Shown here one piece after another: positions 55,496 to 63,183 of a stretch of 64,000 bases of DNA (positions are counted from its first letter, which is position 1; each line of letters begins with the position of its first letter). The notes under the pieces are model-generated. The model saw nothing but the letters and a program-made list of their open reading frames with translations, ran no database searches and was not told the DNA's origin. The translations under genes and the position numbers were made by a program. The DNA is from Rhizobium sp. P38BS-XIX (GTDB taxonomy: Bacteria > Pseudomonadota > Alphaproteobacteria > Rhizobiales > Rhizobiaceae), in NCBI RefSeq assembly GCF_012641435.1, contig NZ_JABAIJ010000004.1:226428-290427 (forward strand), read 5' to 3'.

Positions 55496-56356
55496 TCAGC
55501 TCTCCTTTGCAAGGCGCGGATCGACAAGATCACGCAGGCCGTCGCCCAGCAACTGCAGCGACAGGACCGAGAAGACGATGGCAAGACCGGGGAAAACCAT
55601 GAGCCAGGGGGCGTTGTCCATGAATTCGCGGCCGGCGGCGAGCATCGTGCCCCAGGTCGGCATGTCGGAGGACACGCCGACGCCGAGGAAGGACAGGCTT
55701 GCTTCCGCGAGCATGGCGGAGGCAAAGACGAAGGTCGCCTGCACAAGGATGGGCGATGCCAGATTGAGAAGGACGTGCCGGCCGAGAATTTGCCAGGTTG
55801 GCAAGCCCATGGAGATGGCAGCCTCGATATAGGGCATTTCCCTCAGGACTAGCGTCGAGCCGCGAACGATGCGGGCCAGGCGCGGCGCATAGGTAATGCC
55901 AAGTGCCAGGATGACGGTGACAAGCGATGGGCCGAGGGCTGCCACCAGCGCGATGGCAAGCAGAATATCGGGAAAGGACATCATCGCATCGAGCAGGCGT
56001 GAGATCGGCGCATCGAGCTTGCGAAAATACCCGGCAATGACACCGAGAAACACACCGAGCGCGGTGGAAATGCCGACGACACCCAGGCTGACCAGCAGCG
56101 AGATTCGTCCAGCATAAATTGCGCGCGAGAAGATGTCGCGTCCGAATTCATCCGTGCCGAAGATGTGGGCCGCCGATGGCGGTTTCAGCTTGTTGATGAT
56201 CGAGAGCTTGTTCGGTGCGTAGGGCGCGATCCACGGCGCGAAGATGGCTGCAAGGACAACGACAAGCAGGATGATCGCGCCGAACAGCATCGCGCGGTTG
56301 CCGAAGAGACGCCGCAGGCTCGATGCGAAGGGTAGGGTGAGAGAGCCTGATGTCAT
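55496..56356 (-). CDS. Dipeptide-type ABC transporter permease (DppC-like)
   Basis: 286 residues with six membrane helices. The N-terminal arm (IIKLKPPSAAHIFGTDEFGRD-like part, IFGTDEFGRDIFSRAIY) and the EAA loop EAAISMGLPTWQILGRHVLL are diagnostic of the DppC/OppC group. It overlaps the upstream permease gene by four bases and abuts the fused ATPase. Substrates are peptides or other amide-type solutes; not defined. Confidence 0.93.
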   Translation of the reverse strand: MTSGSLTLPFASSLRRLFGNRAMLFGAIILLVVVLAAIFAPWIAPYAPNKLSIINKLKPPSAAHIFGTDEFGRDIFSRAIYAGRISLLVSLGVVGISTALGVFLGVIAGYFRKLDAPISRLLDAMMSFPDILLAIALVAALGPSLVTVILALGITYAPRLARIVRGSTLVLREMPYIEAAISMGLPTWQILGRHVLLNLASPILVQATFVFASAMLAEASLSFLGVGVSSDMPTWGTMLAAGREFMDNAPWLMVFPGLAIVFSVLSLQLLGDGLRDLVDPRLAKES

Positions 56357-57303
56357 AGGCGCACCCTCGGATCGACGAGAATATAGAGCATGTCGACAAT
56401 GAAATTGATGAGGACATAGATGGCCGCAACCACCAATAGGGCGCCCTGGATCACCGGGTAATCGCGGCGCAGAACAGCGGAGACGACCAGATTGCCGACG
56501 CCTGGCAGGCCGAAGACGGTTTCCGTTACAACGGCGCCGGCGACCAGCATGGCAACGGAAAGGCCGATAACGGTGATGATCGGGATCATCGCGTTCTTGA
56601 GCGCATGCTTCAGGATTACGCGGCGTTCGCTGGCGCCTTTTGCACGCGCTGTGCGCACATAGTCGTCGCCGAGCACGTCGAGCATGGCGGCCCGCGTAAA
56701 GCGGGTGATCATCGCCGAATTGACGACCCCAAGCGTGATGGCCGGGAGAATGAGGTGATGCAGGCGCTCAAGGAAGGCCGTGTCCGGGCCGCCGTAACCC
56801 GAGGCCGGAAACCACCCCTGCCCAACGGCGAGGATCTGAATGAGCATCAGGCCAAGCCAGAAGCTCGGAACGCTTGCAGCCACCATGGTGAGCACGACGA
56901 CGACCTGATCGAAGAATGTCCCCCGTTTGACCGCCGAGATGATCCCGACGGGAAGCGCGATTGCCGTGGCAATCAGAATTGAGAACAGCGTCAGGAAAAA
57001 TGTCGGTTCCGCGCGTGCCGCCAGTGCCTGCGTCACCGGTTGGTTGAGAAAGATCGATTGCCCAAGGTCGCCCTTCAGCAGACCCAGCACGAACTGGCCA
57101 TATTGAACGAGCAGCGGCGCATCGAGCCCCATCTTGGCTCGCAGCTGTGCGATGTCCTGCGGTGTGGCGTCGGCTCCGAGCATGACGGCTGCCGGATCGC
57201 CCGGGGTCACCCGGACGATGATGAAGACGACCGTCACGACAAGCGCGAGCACGATCACCATGCCTCCGAGACGTCTCAAAAGCGCCTGGGCGATCTTTGC
57301 CAT
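56353..57303 (-). CDS. Dipeptide-type ABC transporter permease (DppB-like)
   Basis: 316 residues from ATG 57303 (a TTG at 57312 is possible). DppB/OppB features: N-terminal RVTPGDPAAVMLG, EAA loop YVRTARAKGASERRVILKHA and the six-helix core. It follows the binding-protein stop by 12 bp. With DppC and the fused ATPase it makes the inner-membrane channel. Confidence 0.93.
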   Translation of the reverse strand: MAKIAQALLRRLGGMVIVLALVVTVVFIIVRVTPGDPAAVMLGADATPQDIAQLRAKMGLDAPLLVQYGQFVLGLLKGDLGQSIFLNQPVTQALAARAEPTFFLTLFSILIATAIALPVGIISAVKRGTFFDQVVVVLTMVAASVPSFWLGLMLIQILAVGQGWFPASGYGGPDTAFLERLHHLILPAITLGVVNSAMITRFTRAAMLDVLGDDYVRTARAKGASERRVILKHALKNAMIPIITVIGLSVAMLVAGAVVTETVFGLPGVGNLVVSAVLRRDYPVIQGALLVVAAIYVLINFIVDMLYILVDPRVRL

Positions 57304-57315
57304 ATGCTTCAAGCC

Positions 57316-58830
57316 TTATTTCTTCGGGGAGACATTCCAGAAGTGCGGCCAATAGGTCGGCGTATAGCCGGTGACCGTGGCGGAAATGCCCGAAAGTGCG
57401 TTGAAGTTGCCGACCTTGTAGAGCGGAGCATCGTCGTAGATGACGGTCTGAATGCCGGTCCAGGCCTTCTGTTTGGCATCGTCGCTCGTTGCGTCCATGT
57501 AGGCCGAGACGGCCTTGGTCTTCTGGTCGGAGACATACCAGCCCGGATAGCTGTCGGTAATCGTGTTGATCGTCGTCGGATCGCCGGGGAAATTGGAATG
57601 GGTGATGAAGATATCCCATTCTTTCGGATCGGCCCGGCGGGTGGTCAATGTCGCCCAATCGACGACCTGCATGTCGACCTTGAAGCCTGCAGCTTCCAGA
57701 TAGGCCTTGGCGACTTCGCCGATCTTGTAGTGAAATTCATACTGGCGGCTGGTCAGAAGCCGGATCGGGGTGCCGTCATACCCGCCTTCTTTCAACAGCT
57801 TTGCCGCCGTGTCGGGATCGCCTTCGCCGTAGCGCACGACGCCGTCCTCGGTGTGCCAGAACGAGCCTTTCGGGAAGAAGGCGCCATCGACGCTGAAGAA
57901 GCGCTGATCGTTGAAGGCGGCCAGCATCATGTCGGAGGAGTTCAGCGCCGCCTGTACCGCCTGGCGAAGCGGCTTCTTGACGAGCAGGCCCTGCTTCATG
58001 TTCATGTTGAGCGATACCCAGCCGGCATCCTGGAAGATGACGGGCTTGGCGTTGCCGCTCTTTTCGATGCGGTCATAGGCGCTGACGGGCAGCGAGTCGG
58101 CAAAATCGAACTGTCCCGAGATCAGGCCTTCGACGCGCGTATTGGCGTCCGGCACCGGCACGAAGCGGATTTCCTTGGCGATTGCTTCGCGCTTGCCCGC
58201 ATAGTTGTTCGGCTCGCCATCGGGCGACTTGTAGCCGTCGAAGCGCACGAGCTGCGTATACTGATCCGGCTTGCGCTCCTTGAGCATATAAGGACCGGTG
58301 CCGATGAAATCGGTAAGCGTATCGGCCACCTTGGACGCAGGCATGATGATCGAAGATTGCGAAAGGGTGGCCAGCAGCGGTGCATAGCGCGACTTCAGCT
58401 TGAAGACGACGGCGTGATCGCCATCCGCAGTCAGGCTGTCGACGATGGTGGCAACCTGCTTGCCCTTGGAATTGACATTCATCCAGCGCTTCAGCGAGGC
58501 AACCACATCCTTCGAGCCAAAATCGCTTCCGTCGTGGAATTTCACGCCTTCGCGTAGCGGAATGCGATAGGTAAGGCCATCATCCGAGATCGTTGGCATA
58601 CCGGCGGCAAGCAGCGGAACGGACTTCCACTGGCCGTCGTAGGTGTAGAGCGTCTCGAAAATATGCTGATCGACTGTCAATACGATATCGGTCGGCGTCT
58701 GCATGGCGTCGAGGGTTGGCAGTTCACCGATGGTGGCGACGGTCAAAACGCCGTCCGACGACTGAGCGATTGCCTGATTGCTGGTACCGGCAAGCATCGC
58801 CAATGTGATCAAAACGAATGCGCTTTTCAT
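57316..58830 (-). CDS. Periplasmic binding protein of dipeptide-type ABC transporter
   Basis: 504 residues from ATG 58830; AAGGGGA lies five bases before it, so the adjacent ATG 58833 is less likely. A Sec leader (KSAFVLITLAMLAGTSNQAI) is followed by the family-5 extracellular binding protein fold: PLREGVKFHDGSDFGSKDV, YTQLVRFDGYKSPDGEPNNY, and AKLLKEGGYDGTPIRLLTS. Bound ligands are peptides or similar. First gene of the four-gene operon, whose promoter lies about 260 bp upstream. Confidence 0.94.
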   Translation of the reverse strand: MKSAFVLITLAMLAGTSNQAIAQSSDGVLTVATIGELPTLDAMQTPTDIVLTVDQHIFETLYTYDGQWKSVPLLAAGMPTISDDGLTYRIPLREGVKFHDGSDFGSKDVVASLKRWMNVNSKGKQVATIVDSLTADGDHAVVFKLKSRYAPLLATLSQSSIIMPASKVADTLTDFIGTGPYMLKERKPDQYTQLVRFDGYKSPDGEPNNYAGKREAIAKEIRFVPVPDANTRVEGLISGQFDFADSLPVSAYDRIEKSGNAKPVIFQDAGWVSLNMNMKQGLLVKKPLRQAVQAALNSSDMMLAAFNDQRFFSVDGAFFPKGSFWHTEDGVVRYGEGDPDTAAKLLKEGGYDGTPIRLLTSRQYEFHYKIGEVAKAYLEAAGFKVDMQVVDWATLTTRRADPKEWDIFITHSNFPGDPTTINTITDSYPGWYVSDQKTKAVSAYMDATSDDAKQKAWTGIQTVIYDDAPLYKVGNFNALSGISATVTGYTPTYWPHFWNVSPKK

Positions 58831-59074
58831 CATCGTCCCCTTTTTTGTCAGCCGCCCTTGTGGGCCGTCGCTCTTGTCAATCAGCATGCCTCCGAGCGGT
58901 TTTCATCCGCTCAGAAATCAGGTTCAACGCATTTGCGGTTCGCCTGGGCGAAGCCGCTGCCTGCACGTCGCGGCGGGATCCGCCAGCTCATGTGATCGAA
59001 TATCGGCAGCAATCAGCCCCGGTCGCTTTTTGAAAAGGCCTGCTGCTGCTCTGTTCACCCGTTGACATTAAGTA

Positions 59075-59093
59075 ATGTAATTTTTTTTCTTAA
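59075..59093. promoter_or_regulatory. Copy 1 of paired 19-bp AT-rich site, over the transcription start
   Basis: ATGTAATTTTTTTTCTTAA. Matches copy 2 at 16 of 19 positions in the same orientation; overlaps two bases of the -10 and the predicted +1, so a bound protein would block RNA polymerase. Confidence 0.5.
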
Positions 59094-59120
59094 TAACGAC
59101 ATGACATCGACCCTTGTCAA
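59092..59120 (-). promoter_or_regulatory. Sigma-70-type promoter of peptide ABC operon
   Basis: On the minus strand: TTGACA (59120-59115), a 17-bp spacer and GTTATT (59097-59092), pointing to a start near 59085 and a leader of about 255 bases to the binding-protein gene. The -35 is perfect; the -10 is moderate. Confidence 0.55.
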
Positions 59121-59147
59121 CGGCTTTTCGTTTATGGACGGCTTATT

Positions 59148-59166
59148 ATGTAAATTATTTTCGTAA
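59148..59166. promoter_or_regulatory. Copy 2 of paired 19-bp AT-rich site, upstream of the -35
   Basis: ATGTAAATTATTTTCGTAA, beginning 73 bp from copy 1 (almost exactly seven helical turns). The pair brackets the promoter, an arrangement suited to looping repression. The regulator is not identified; RpiR/MurR- or GntR-type proteins use such AT-rich sites. Confidence 0.5.
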
Positions 59167-59484
59167 ACTACCGGTTTTGCAGCATGATTTTCATGGGATT
59201 CCGACCCAGGCTCTTTGAGGATTTGCGTCCCGAGCAGAGAGCGTCATGCACTGACCGAGATGCTCGTTCATTTCCAGGTGCTGAGATTTAATGTGAGGGA
59301 TCTTGAGTAGGGATCGATGCTAGTCGTGCGGAGATTTCAGGCGAATTGCATGGATCAGTGTGCGGCAGCGAAGGGCAGCAATCGTGCACAGCATGCCTGG
59401 CGATAGGGTCAAGGAGCCGACCATGTGCCGTCGTTTGACGTCTGGCGACGGCCGCCGCGATCGATGGCGGCAGCCTAATTGCCG

Positions 59485-60063
59485 CTACAGGGCCTGTGGA
59501 CCTCGTCCGGACATGACCTGACGTACCCAGGAGGATATTGCACCGTCGGCTTGTCGCTCCGAGATGTCGAATTCACTGACCATCAGCCCCGGAAGAACAG
59601 ATGCATTGCGGGCCTGTGCGGCGAAATTTCGTTCGTAGTGGGCAGGCGCCAATGCATATGCTGCAAAGGCAGCAACGTTCCGCCCTTTGAAATCGGTTTC
59701 CTCAAGGAAGCGCATCACCGGCGGCGCGATCGTGTTCCACCATACCGGCCCTCCGACCAGAACAAGATCATAGTTCGACATGTCCGGGAGTTTGCCGAGC
59801 AGCGGCGGCAGCTTGCCGGTTTCCAGTTCGGACCTTGCCTGCGTTGCCATACGCTCGAGATCAAGGGGGTAGGGTGCTGCCATCTGGATTTCGAAAAGTT
59901 CGCCGCCAACCACGGTGCTTAGCGTCTCGGCGACGGATTTCGTGTGGCCCATGTAGGAGTAATGAGCGACGAGAATCCTGCGCCCTTGCCCAGCCAGGGA
60001 CCATCTGGGCACTGTCGCTGCGGCGACCATTGAGGTGAGCACGGTGCGGCGGGAGAGTTGCAT
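59485..60063 (-). CDS. Tat-exported flavodoxin-like protein
   Basis: 192 residues from ATG 60063 with AGAAGG upstream. The leader LSRRTVLTSMVAAATVPRWS is a Tat-type twin-arginine signal, which would export the protein with its cofactor already bound. The mature part is a flavodoxin (Flavodoxin_4-like): LVAHYSYMGHTKSVAETLST replaces the usual P-loop T/S-x-T-G-x-T, YDLVLVGGPVWWNTIAPPVM follows. A periplasmic flavodoxin is unusual, and the electron partner is unknown. It is downstream of the small unknown gene on the same strand. Confidence 0.85.
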   Translation of the reverse strand: MQLSRRTVLTSMVAAATVPRWSLAGQGRRILVAHYSYMGHTKSVAETLSTVVGGELFEIQMAAPYPLDLERMATQARSELETGKLPPLLGKLPDMSNYDLVLVGGPVWWNTIAPPVMRFLEETDFKGRNVAAFAAYALAPAHYERNFAAQARNASVLPGLMVSEFDISERQADGAISSWVRQVMSGRGPQAL

Positions 60064-60105
60064 ACGCCTTCTTTCTTTTTCCAAGGAGCCTTTGTCCATC
60101 GAGTG

Positions 60106-60345
60106 CTAACCAATTGCCGCAGTTCGTTGGAAGGGCGGCTGGCGTTGATGGGACGCCTGCATGACGTCGTTCAAGCGTTCCTCCAGAACATCCGGATCGT
60201 TCTCCCCTTCGTCGGCAAATTTCATCAGTTCCCGCGCGGCGATAATCGCGGGGCGATCGGAAAATGTCAGATCGTGGCGGGAGCAGAACGCTTCCAGCAC
60301 CCGGCGTAAAATTGCGATTTGCGAAAGCTCGATGGCCAATTCCAT
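60106..60345 (-). CDS. Small protein of unknown function
   Basis: 79 residues from ATG 60345, which follows GGAGG by only two bases; the open frame extends to 60561 but the extra 72 residues look non-coding. The protein is helical and acidic (ELSQIAILRRVLEAFCSRHD; DEGENDPDVLEERLNDVMQ). No motif recognised. 42 bp upstream of the flavodoxin gene on the same strand, so possibly co-transcribed. Confidence 0.5.
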   Translation of the reverse strand: MELAIELSQIAILRRVLEAFCSRHDLTFSDRPAIIAARELMKFADEGENDPDVLEERLNDVMQASHQRQPPFQRTAAIG

Positions 60346-60820
60346 ATCCTCCAGTGGGGCGCGATATCGCCGACCAGGCGAGTGAATTTCGAGGTATAGA
60401 ATAGGTGGCGCATGTCGCAGCTTTGTGCCGAAGATGTAAATGCATGTCACCGAGCGATGGGGATATCGCGCTTTGAGCGCAAACGGATCTGATGTGTAAG
60501 CGCGCAGTCGGCGAATAAATAGAAAGCGAGCGTCACAGCGGCGGTTTGTGGCCTTCGTCATGGCCCGATCTGCGGATTACCCTTGTTTTCCCGTCCCTCG
60601 CAAGGGTTTCGTCCTTGCGACAAAGCCGCGACAATTTGATGTGAAACGCTCGGCCTGCGATATATTTTTACGACAACTGACGTGCAAATTAAGAGCGCAC
60701 CGACATTCAGCATTCACCCGCTGCAACTCATCGGCCGCTGTGAAACTTTGATACACTTTTTTCGATGCGGGCTGGATTGGGCTTCGGTAAACTAGGGCAT
60801 TATTCTGGACCAGACCCAAA

Positions 60821-61546
60821 ATGCAAAAAGCAGCACATATCGCCGTTGTCGACGACCACGCAGACATAAGAGACCTGGTCGGCCAGTATCTTGAGCAGCA
60901 GGGCTACCGGGTGAGCGTGGCGGATAGCGGGCTGGCTCTCCGGCGGATTCTGGAGCGCAACGGTGTCGATCTCGTCGTTCTGGACGTGATGATGCCGGGC
61001 GAGGACGGCCTTTCCGTCTGCCGACATTTGCGCGCGACGACGGATATTCCCATCATATTTCTAACCGCCATGACGGAGGATACCGACCGTATCATCGGTC
61101 TCGAGCTTGGCGCCGACGATTATATCGTGAAGCCGTTCAATCCGCGTGAGCTGTTGGCGAGGATCAGGGCGGTATTGCGCCGTGTCAACAGCGTGCCACA
61201 GCAGCAGCTGGAAACGCTGAAGAAGGCGAAGGTGGTGCGCGTCGGGCATTGGCGCGTCAATATGGGCAGGCAGGAGCTTTCCGGAGATGACGGCGTCGGC
61301 ATTCCGCTAAGCACGGCAGAGTTCCGGCTGCTCAAGGTCTTTCTCGAACGTCCCGGCCTCGTGTTGAGCCGCGAACAGCTTCTCGATCTGACCGTTGGGA
61401 GAACGGCTGATATTTTCGACAGAAGCATCGACAATCAGGTGAGCCGCCTGCGCAAGAAAATAGAGCCTGACCCCAAGAATCCATCCGTCATCAAGACGCA
61501 TTGGGGTGGCGGTTACAGCCTGTCGGTGGATGTGGGGTTCGAATGA
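60821..61546 (+). CDS. OmpR-family response regulator (EnvZ/OmpR-like pair)
   Basis: 241 residues. Receiver VVDDHADIRDLVGQYL with phospho-acceptor in LVVLDVMMPGEDGLSV and YIVKPFNPRELLARI; winged helix with LFDRSIDNQVSRLRKK-like core (IFDRSIDNQVSRLRKKIEPD) and THWGGGYSLSVD. Its ATG is 60821 and its stop overlaps the kinase start by four bases. Transcriptional target unknown; nearby candidates are the flavodoxin and the cytochrome gene. Confidence 0.95.
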   Translation: MQKAAHIAVVDDHADIRDLVGQYLEQQGYRVSVADSGLALRRILERNGVDLVVLDVMMPGEDGLSVCRHLRATTDIPIIFLTAMTEDTDRIIGLELGADDYIVKPFNPRELLARIRAVLRRVNSVPQQQLETLKKAKVVRVGHWRVNMGRQELSGDDGVGIPLSTAEFRLLKVFLERPGLVLSREQLLDLTVGRTADIFDRSIDNQVSRLRKKIEPDPKNPSVIKTHWGGGYSLSVDVGFE

Positions 61547-63030
61547 TCTATTGGTGGAGGAGGAGCCTTGCGGCGCAGTTCATCGGCTTTACCCTGCTTG
61601 CGTTGGTCGTCGCGCAGGGACTGACATTCCTGATCTCATGGGACGAGCGCACCAAGGCATTGCATGCAGCGATGAAGAGCGAATTCTTCAGCCGTTGCGC
61701 ATCGATGACGCGGCTGATGGAATCCATGCCCGAGCCGCTGCGCAACCAGGCTCTCCTTGCGAGCGAAACCAGCTATTCTCGCTTCTGGCTTACCACCAAA
61801 GAGCCAATCGATGCCAGCGAATGGCGCGCGCAAGCGGCAAGGGAGCTTTCTCGACCGATCGAGAACTATATCGACTTGGCGGGAAAATATGGCATGCACC
61901 GAAGTTCCGTAGGTCAACGCCTGGCTTTGAATGACGACGGGACACCGAATAATTGGGTTACTCCGCCCTCCGTTTTATGGAGCTTGCCGCAACCCGCCAA
62001 ATATGTCGGCTTCGGTGATCGCGACGGATACGGGCTTGCCATCAAGCTCGATAACGGCGTGTGGTTGAACACGGCCTTTTACAAGGATATCGGCGACGGA
62101 TGGTGGGATTTGAAATCGCTGACATCCCTGGTGACGACTGCGCTGGTGCTCTCGCTCATCGGCGTCTTTATCGCCAGCCGTATCGCACGTCCGTTGAGAC
62201 GGCTCGCATCATCCGCCGAAGCCTTGGGCCGGGGTGAAAATCTTCCGCCGTTGCCGGAGGCCGGGCCTGACGATATCAGGCGCACTGCCGAGGCATTCAA
62301 CAAGATGCAGGAACGTCTTCACCGGTTCGTCGACGATCGCACCAGAATGCTGGCTGCCATCGGTCATGATCTGCGCACGCCGTTGACGTCGCTTCGCTTG
62401 CGTGCGGAGTTTGTCAAGGATGCCGAAACCCAGCAAAAGATGTTGTCGACCATCGACGAGCTTCAGAAGATGACCGAAGCTGCGATTTCCTTTGCGCGGG
62501 GCGAATCCACGGCCGAAGAGACGCGCGCCATCGAACTTGACGCGCTGGTCGGCAGCATCTGCGACGACCTTGCCGATCTCGGCATGCCGGTGGAATATAT
62601 CGAAGGGCCAAAGACGACCTACCGTTGTCGTCCCGACGGCTTGCGCCGTGCGGTGCGTAATCTGGCGGAAAATGCCGCGCGCTATGGTGGGCATGCCAAG
62701 GTTCAGATCCGCCATTCCGCCGGCACGATCGATATCGTCGTGGAAGACAACGGCCCGGGCATCCCCGATGACATGAAGGAGAAGGTGTTCGCACCCTTCT
62801 TCCGCCTGGAGGCATCCAGAAACAGAGCGACAGGTGGTGTTGGACTTGGTCTCTCCATTGCCCGCGCCGTCGCACGACAGCACGGCGGCGATATTTTCCT
62901 TCAGCCCAACAACCCCGGCCTCAAAGCCATCATCTCCCTACCACAAGAGGGTCATGTGCAGCCATTCTCGAAAGCGGTCAGAGGAAAACGCCGGATACGC
63001 TCACCAAAGCTTGCGGAACAACAGGGCTAG
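61543..63030 (+). CDS. Sensor histidine kinase, EnvZ-like
   Basis: 495 residues from ATG 61543 in the ATGA overlap with the regulator gene. TM1 about 13-32, a ~160-residue periplasmic sensor, TM2 about 196-213, HAMP (SRIARPLRRLASSAEALGRG), H-box LAAIGHDLRTPLTSLRL (H275), N-box RNLAENAARYGG and G-boxes VEDNGPGIPDDM and GGVGLGLSIARAV. The sensor holds PPSVLWSLPQPAKYVGFGDR; its ligand is unknown. Confidence 0.95.
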   Translation: MIYWWRRSLAAQFIGFTLLALVVAQGLTFLISWDERTKALHAAMKSEFFSRCASMTRLMESMPEPLRNQALLASETSYSRFWLTTKEPIDASEWRAQAARELSRPIENYIDLAGKYGMHRSSVGQRLALNDDGTPNNWVTPPSVLWSLPQPAKYVGFGDRDGYGLAIKLDNGVWLNTAFYKDIGDGWWDLKSLTSLVTTALVLSLIGVFIASRIARPLRRLASSAEALGRGENLPPLPEAGPDDIRRTAEAFNKMQERLHRFVDDRTRMLAAIGHDLRTPLTSLRLRAEFVKDAETQQKMLSTIDELQKMTEAAISFARGESTAEETRAIELDALVGSICDDLADLGMPVEYIEGPKTTYRCRPDGLRRAVRNLAENAARYGGHAKVQIRHSAGTIDIVVEDNGPGIPDDMKEKVFAPFFRLEASRNRATGGVGLGLSIARAVARQHGGDIFLQPNNPGLKAIISLPQEGHVQPFSKAVRGKRRIRSPKLAEQQG

Positions 63031-63076
63031 AGCAATTCCAGGAAAAGTGCGCAGCGATTTTCCGCCTGGAATTGCT
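63031..63076. repeat. Rhizobium-type intergenic palindrome (AGCAATTCCAGG)
   Basis: AGCAATTCCAGG (63031-63042) and CCTGGAATTGCT (63065-63076) are perfect inverted arms with a 22-base centre. It begins at the kinase stop and may act as a terminator. Elements with these arms are familiar to me as intergenic repeats in Rhizobium genomes. Confidence 0.65.
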
Positions 63077-63092
63077 AGACAACAAAGAGATA

Positions 63093-63129
63093 GAGCGGTT
63101 CAGAGGTTCCGTGAAAAACTGAACCGCTC
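63093..63129. repeat. Second Rhizobium-type intergenic palindrome (GAGCGGTTCAG)
   Basis: GAGCGGTTCAG (63093-63103) and CTGAACCGCTC (63119-63129) pair perfectly around a 15-base centre. It follows the first palindrome by 16 bp and precedes the stop of the convergent cytochrome gene, so the two may terminate transcription from both sides. Confidence 0.65.
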
Positions 63130-63183
63130 AAGGCCGAACCCTCGAAAGCGTTCGGTCTGCCGTTCCCAAGGGCTGCGGCAACC

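Larger units (their letters stand above)
58831..59484. other. Long upstream region of peptide operon
   Basis: 654 bp holding no recognisable gene. The part next to the binding protein is GC-rich leader. Near 59041-59170 it becomes strongly AT-rich and carries the promoter and the paired sites listed separately. From 59170 to 59484 I see no structure beyond background. Confidence 0.45.

Noticed and set aside
60346..60561. Extending the small unknown gene to 60561
   Set aside because: The extra 72 residues look non-coding and no ribosome site precedes the distal start.
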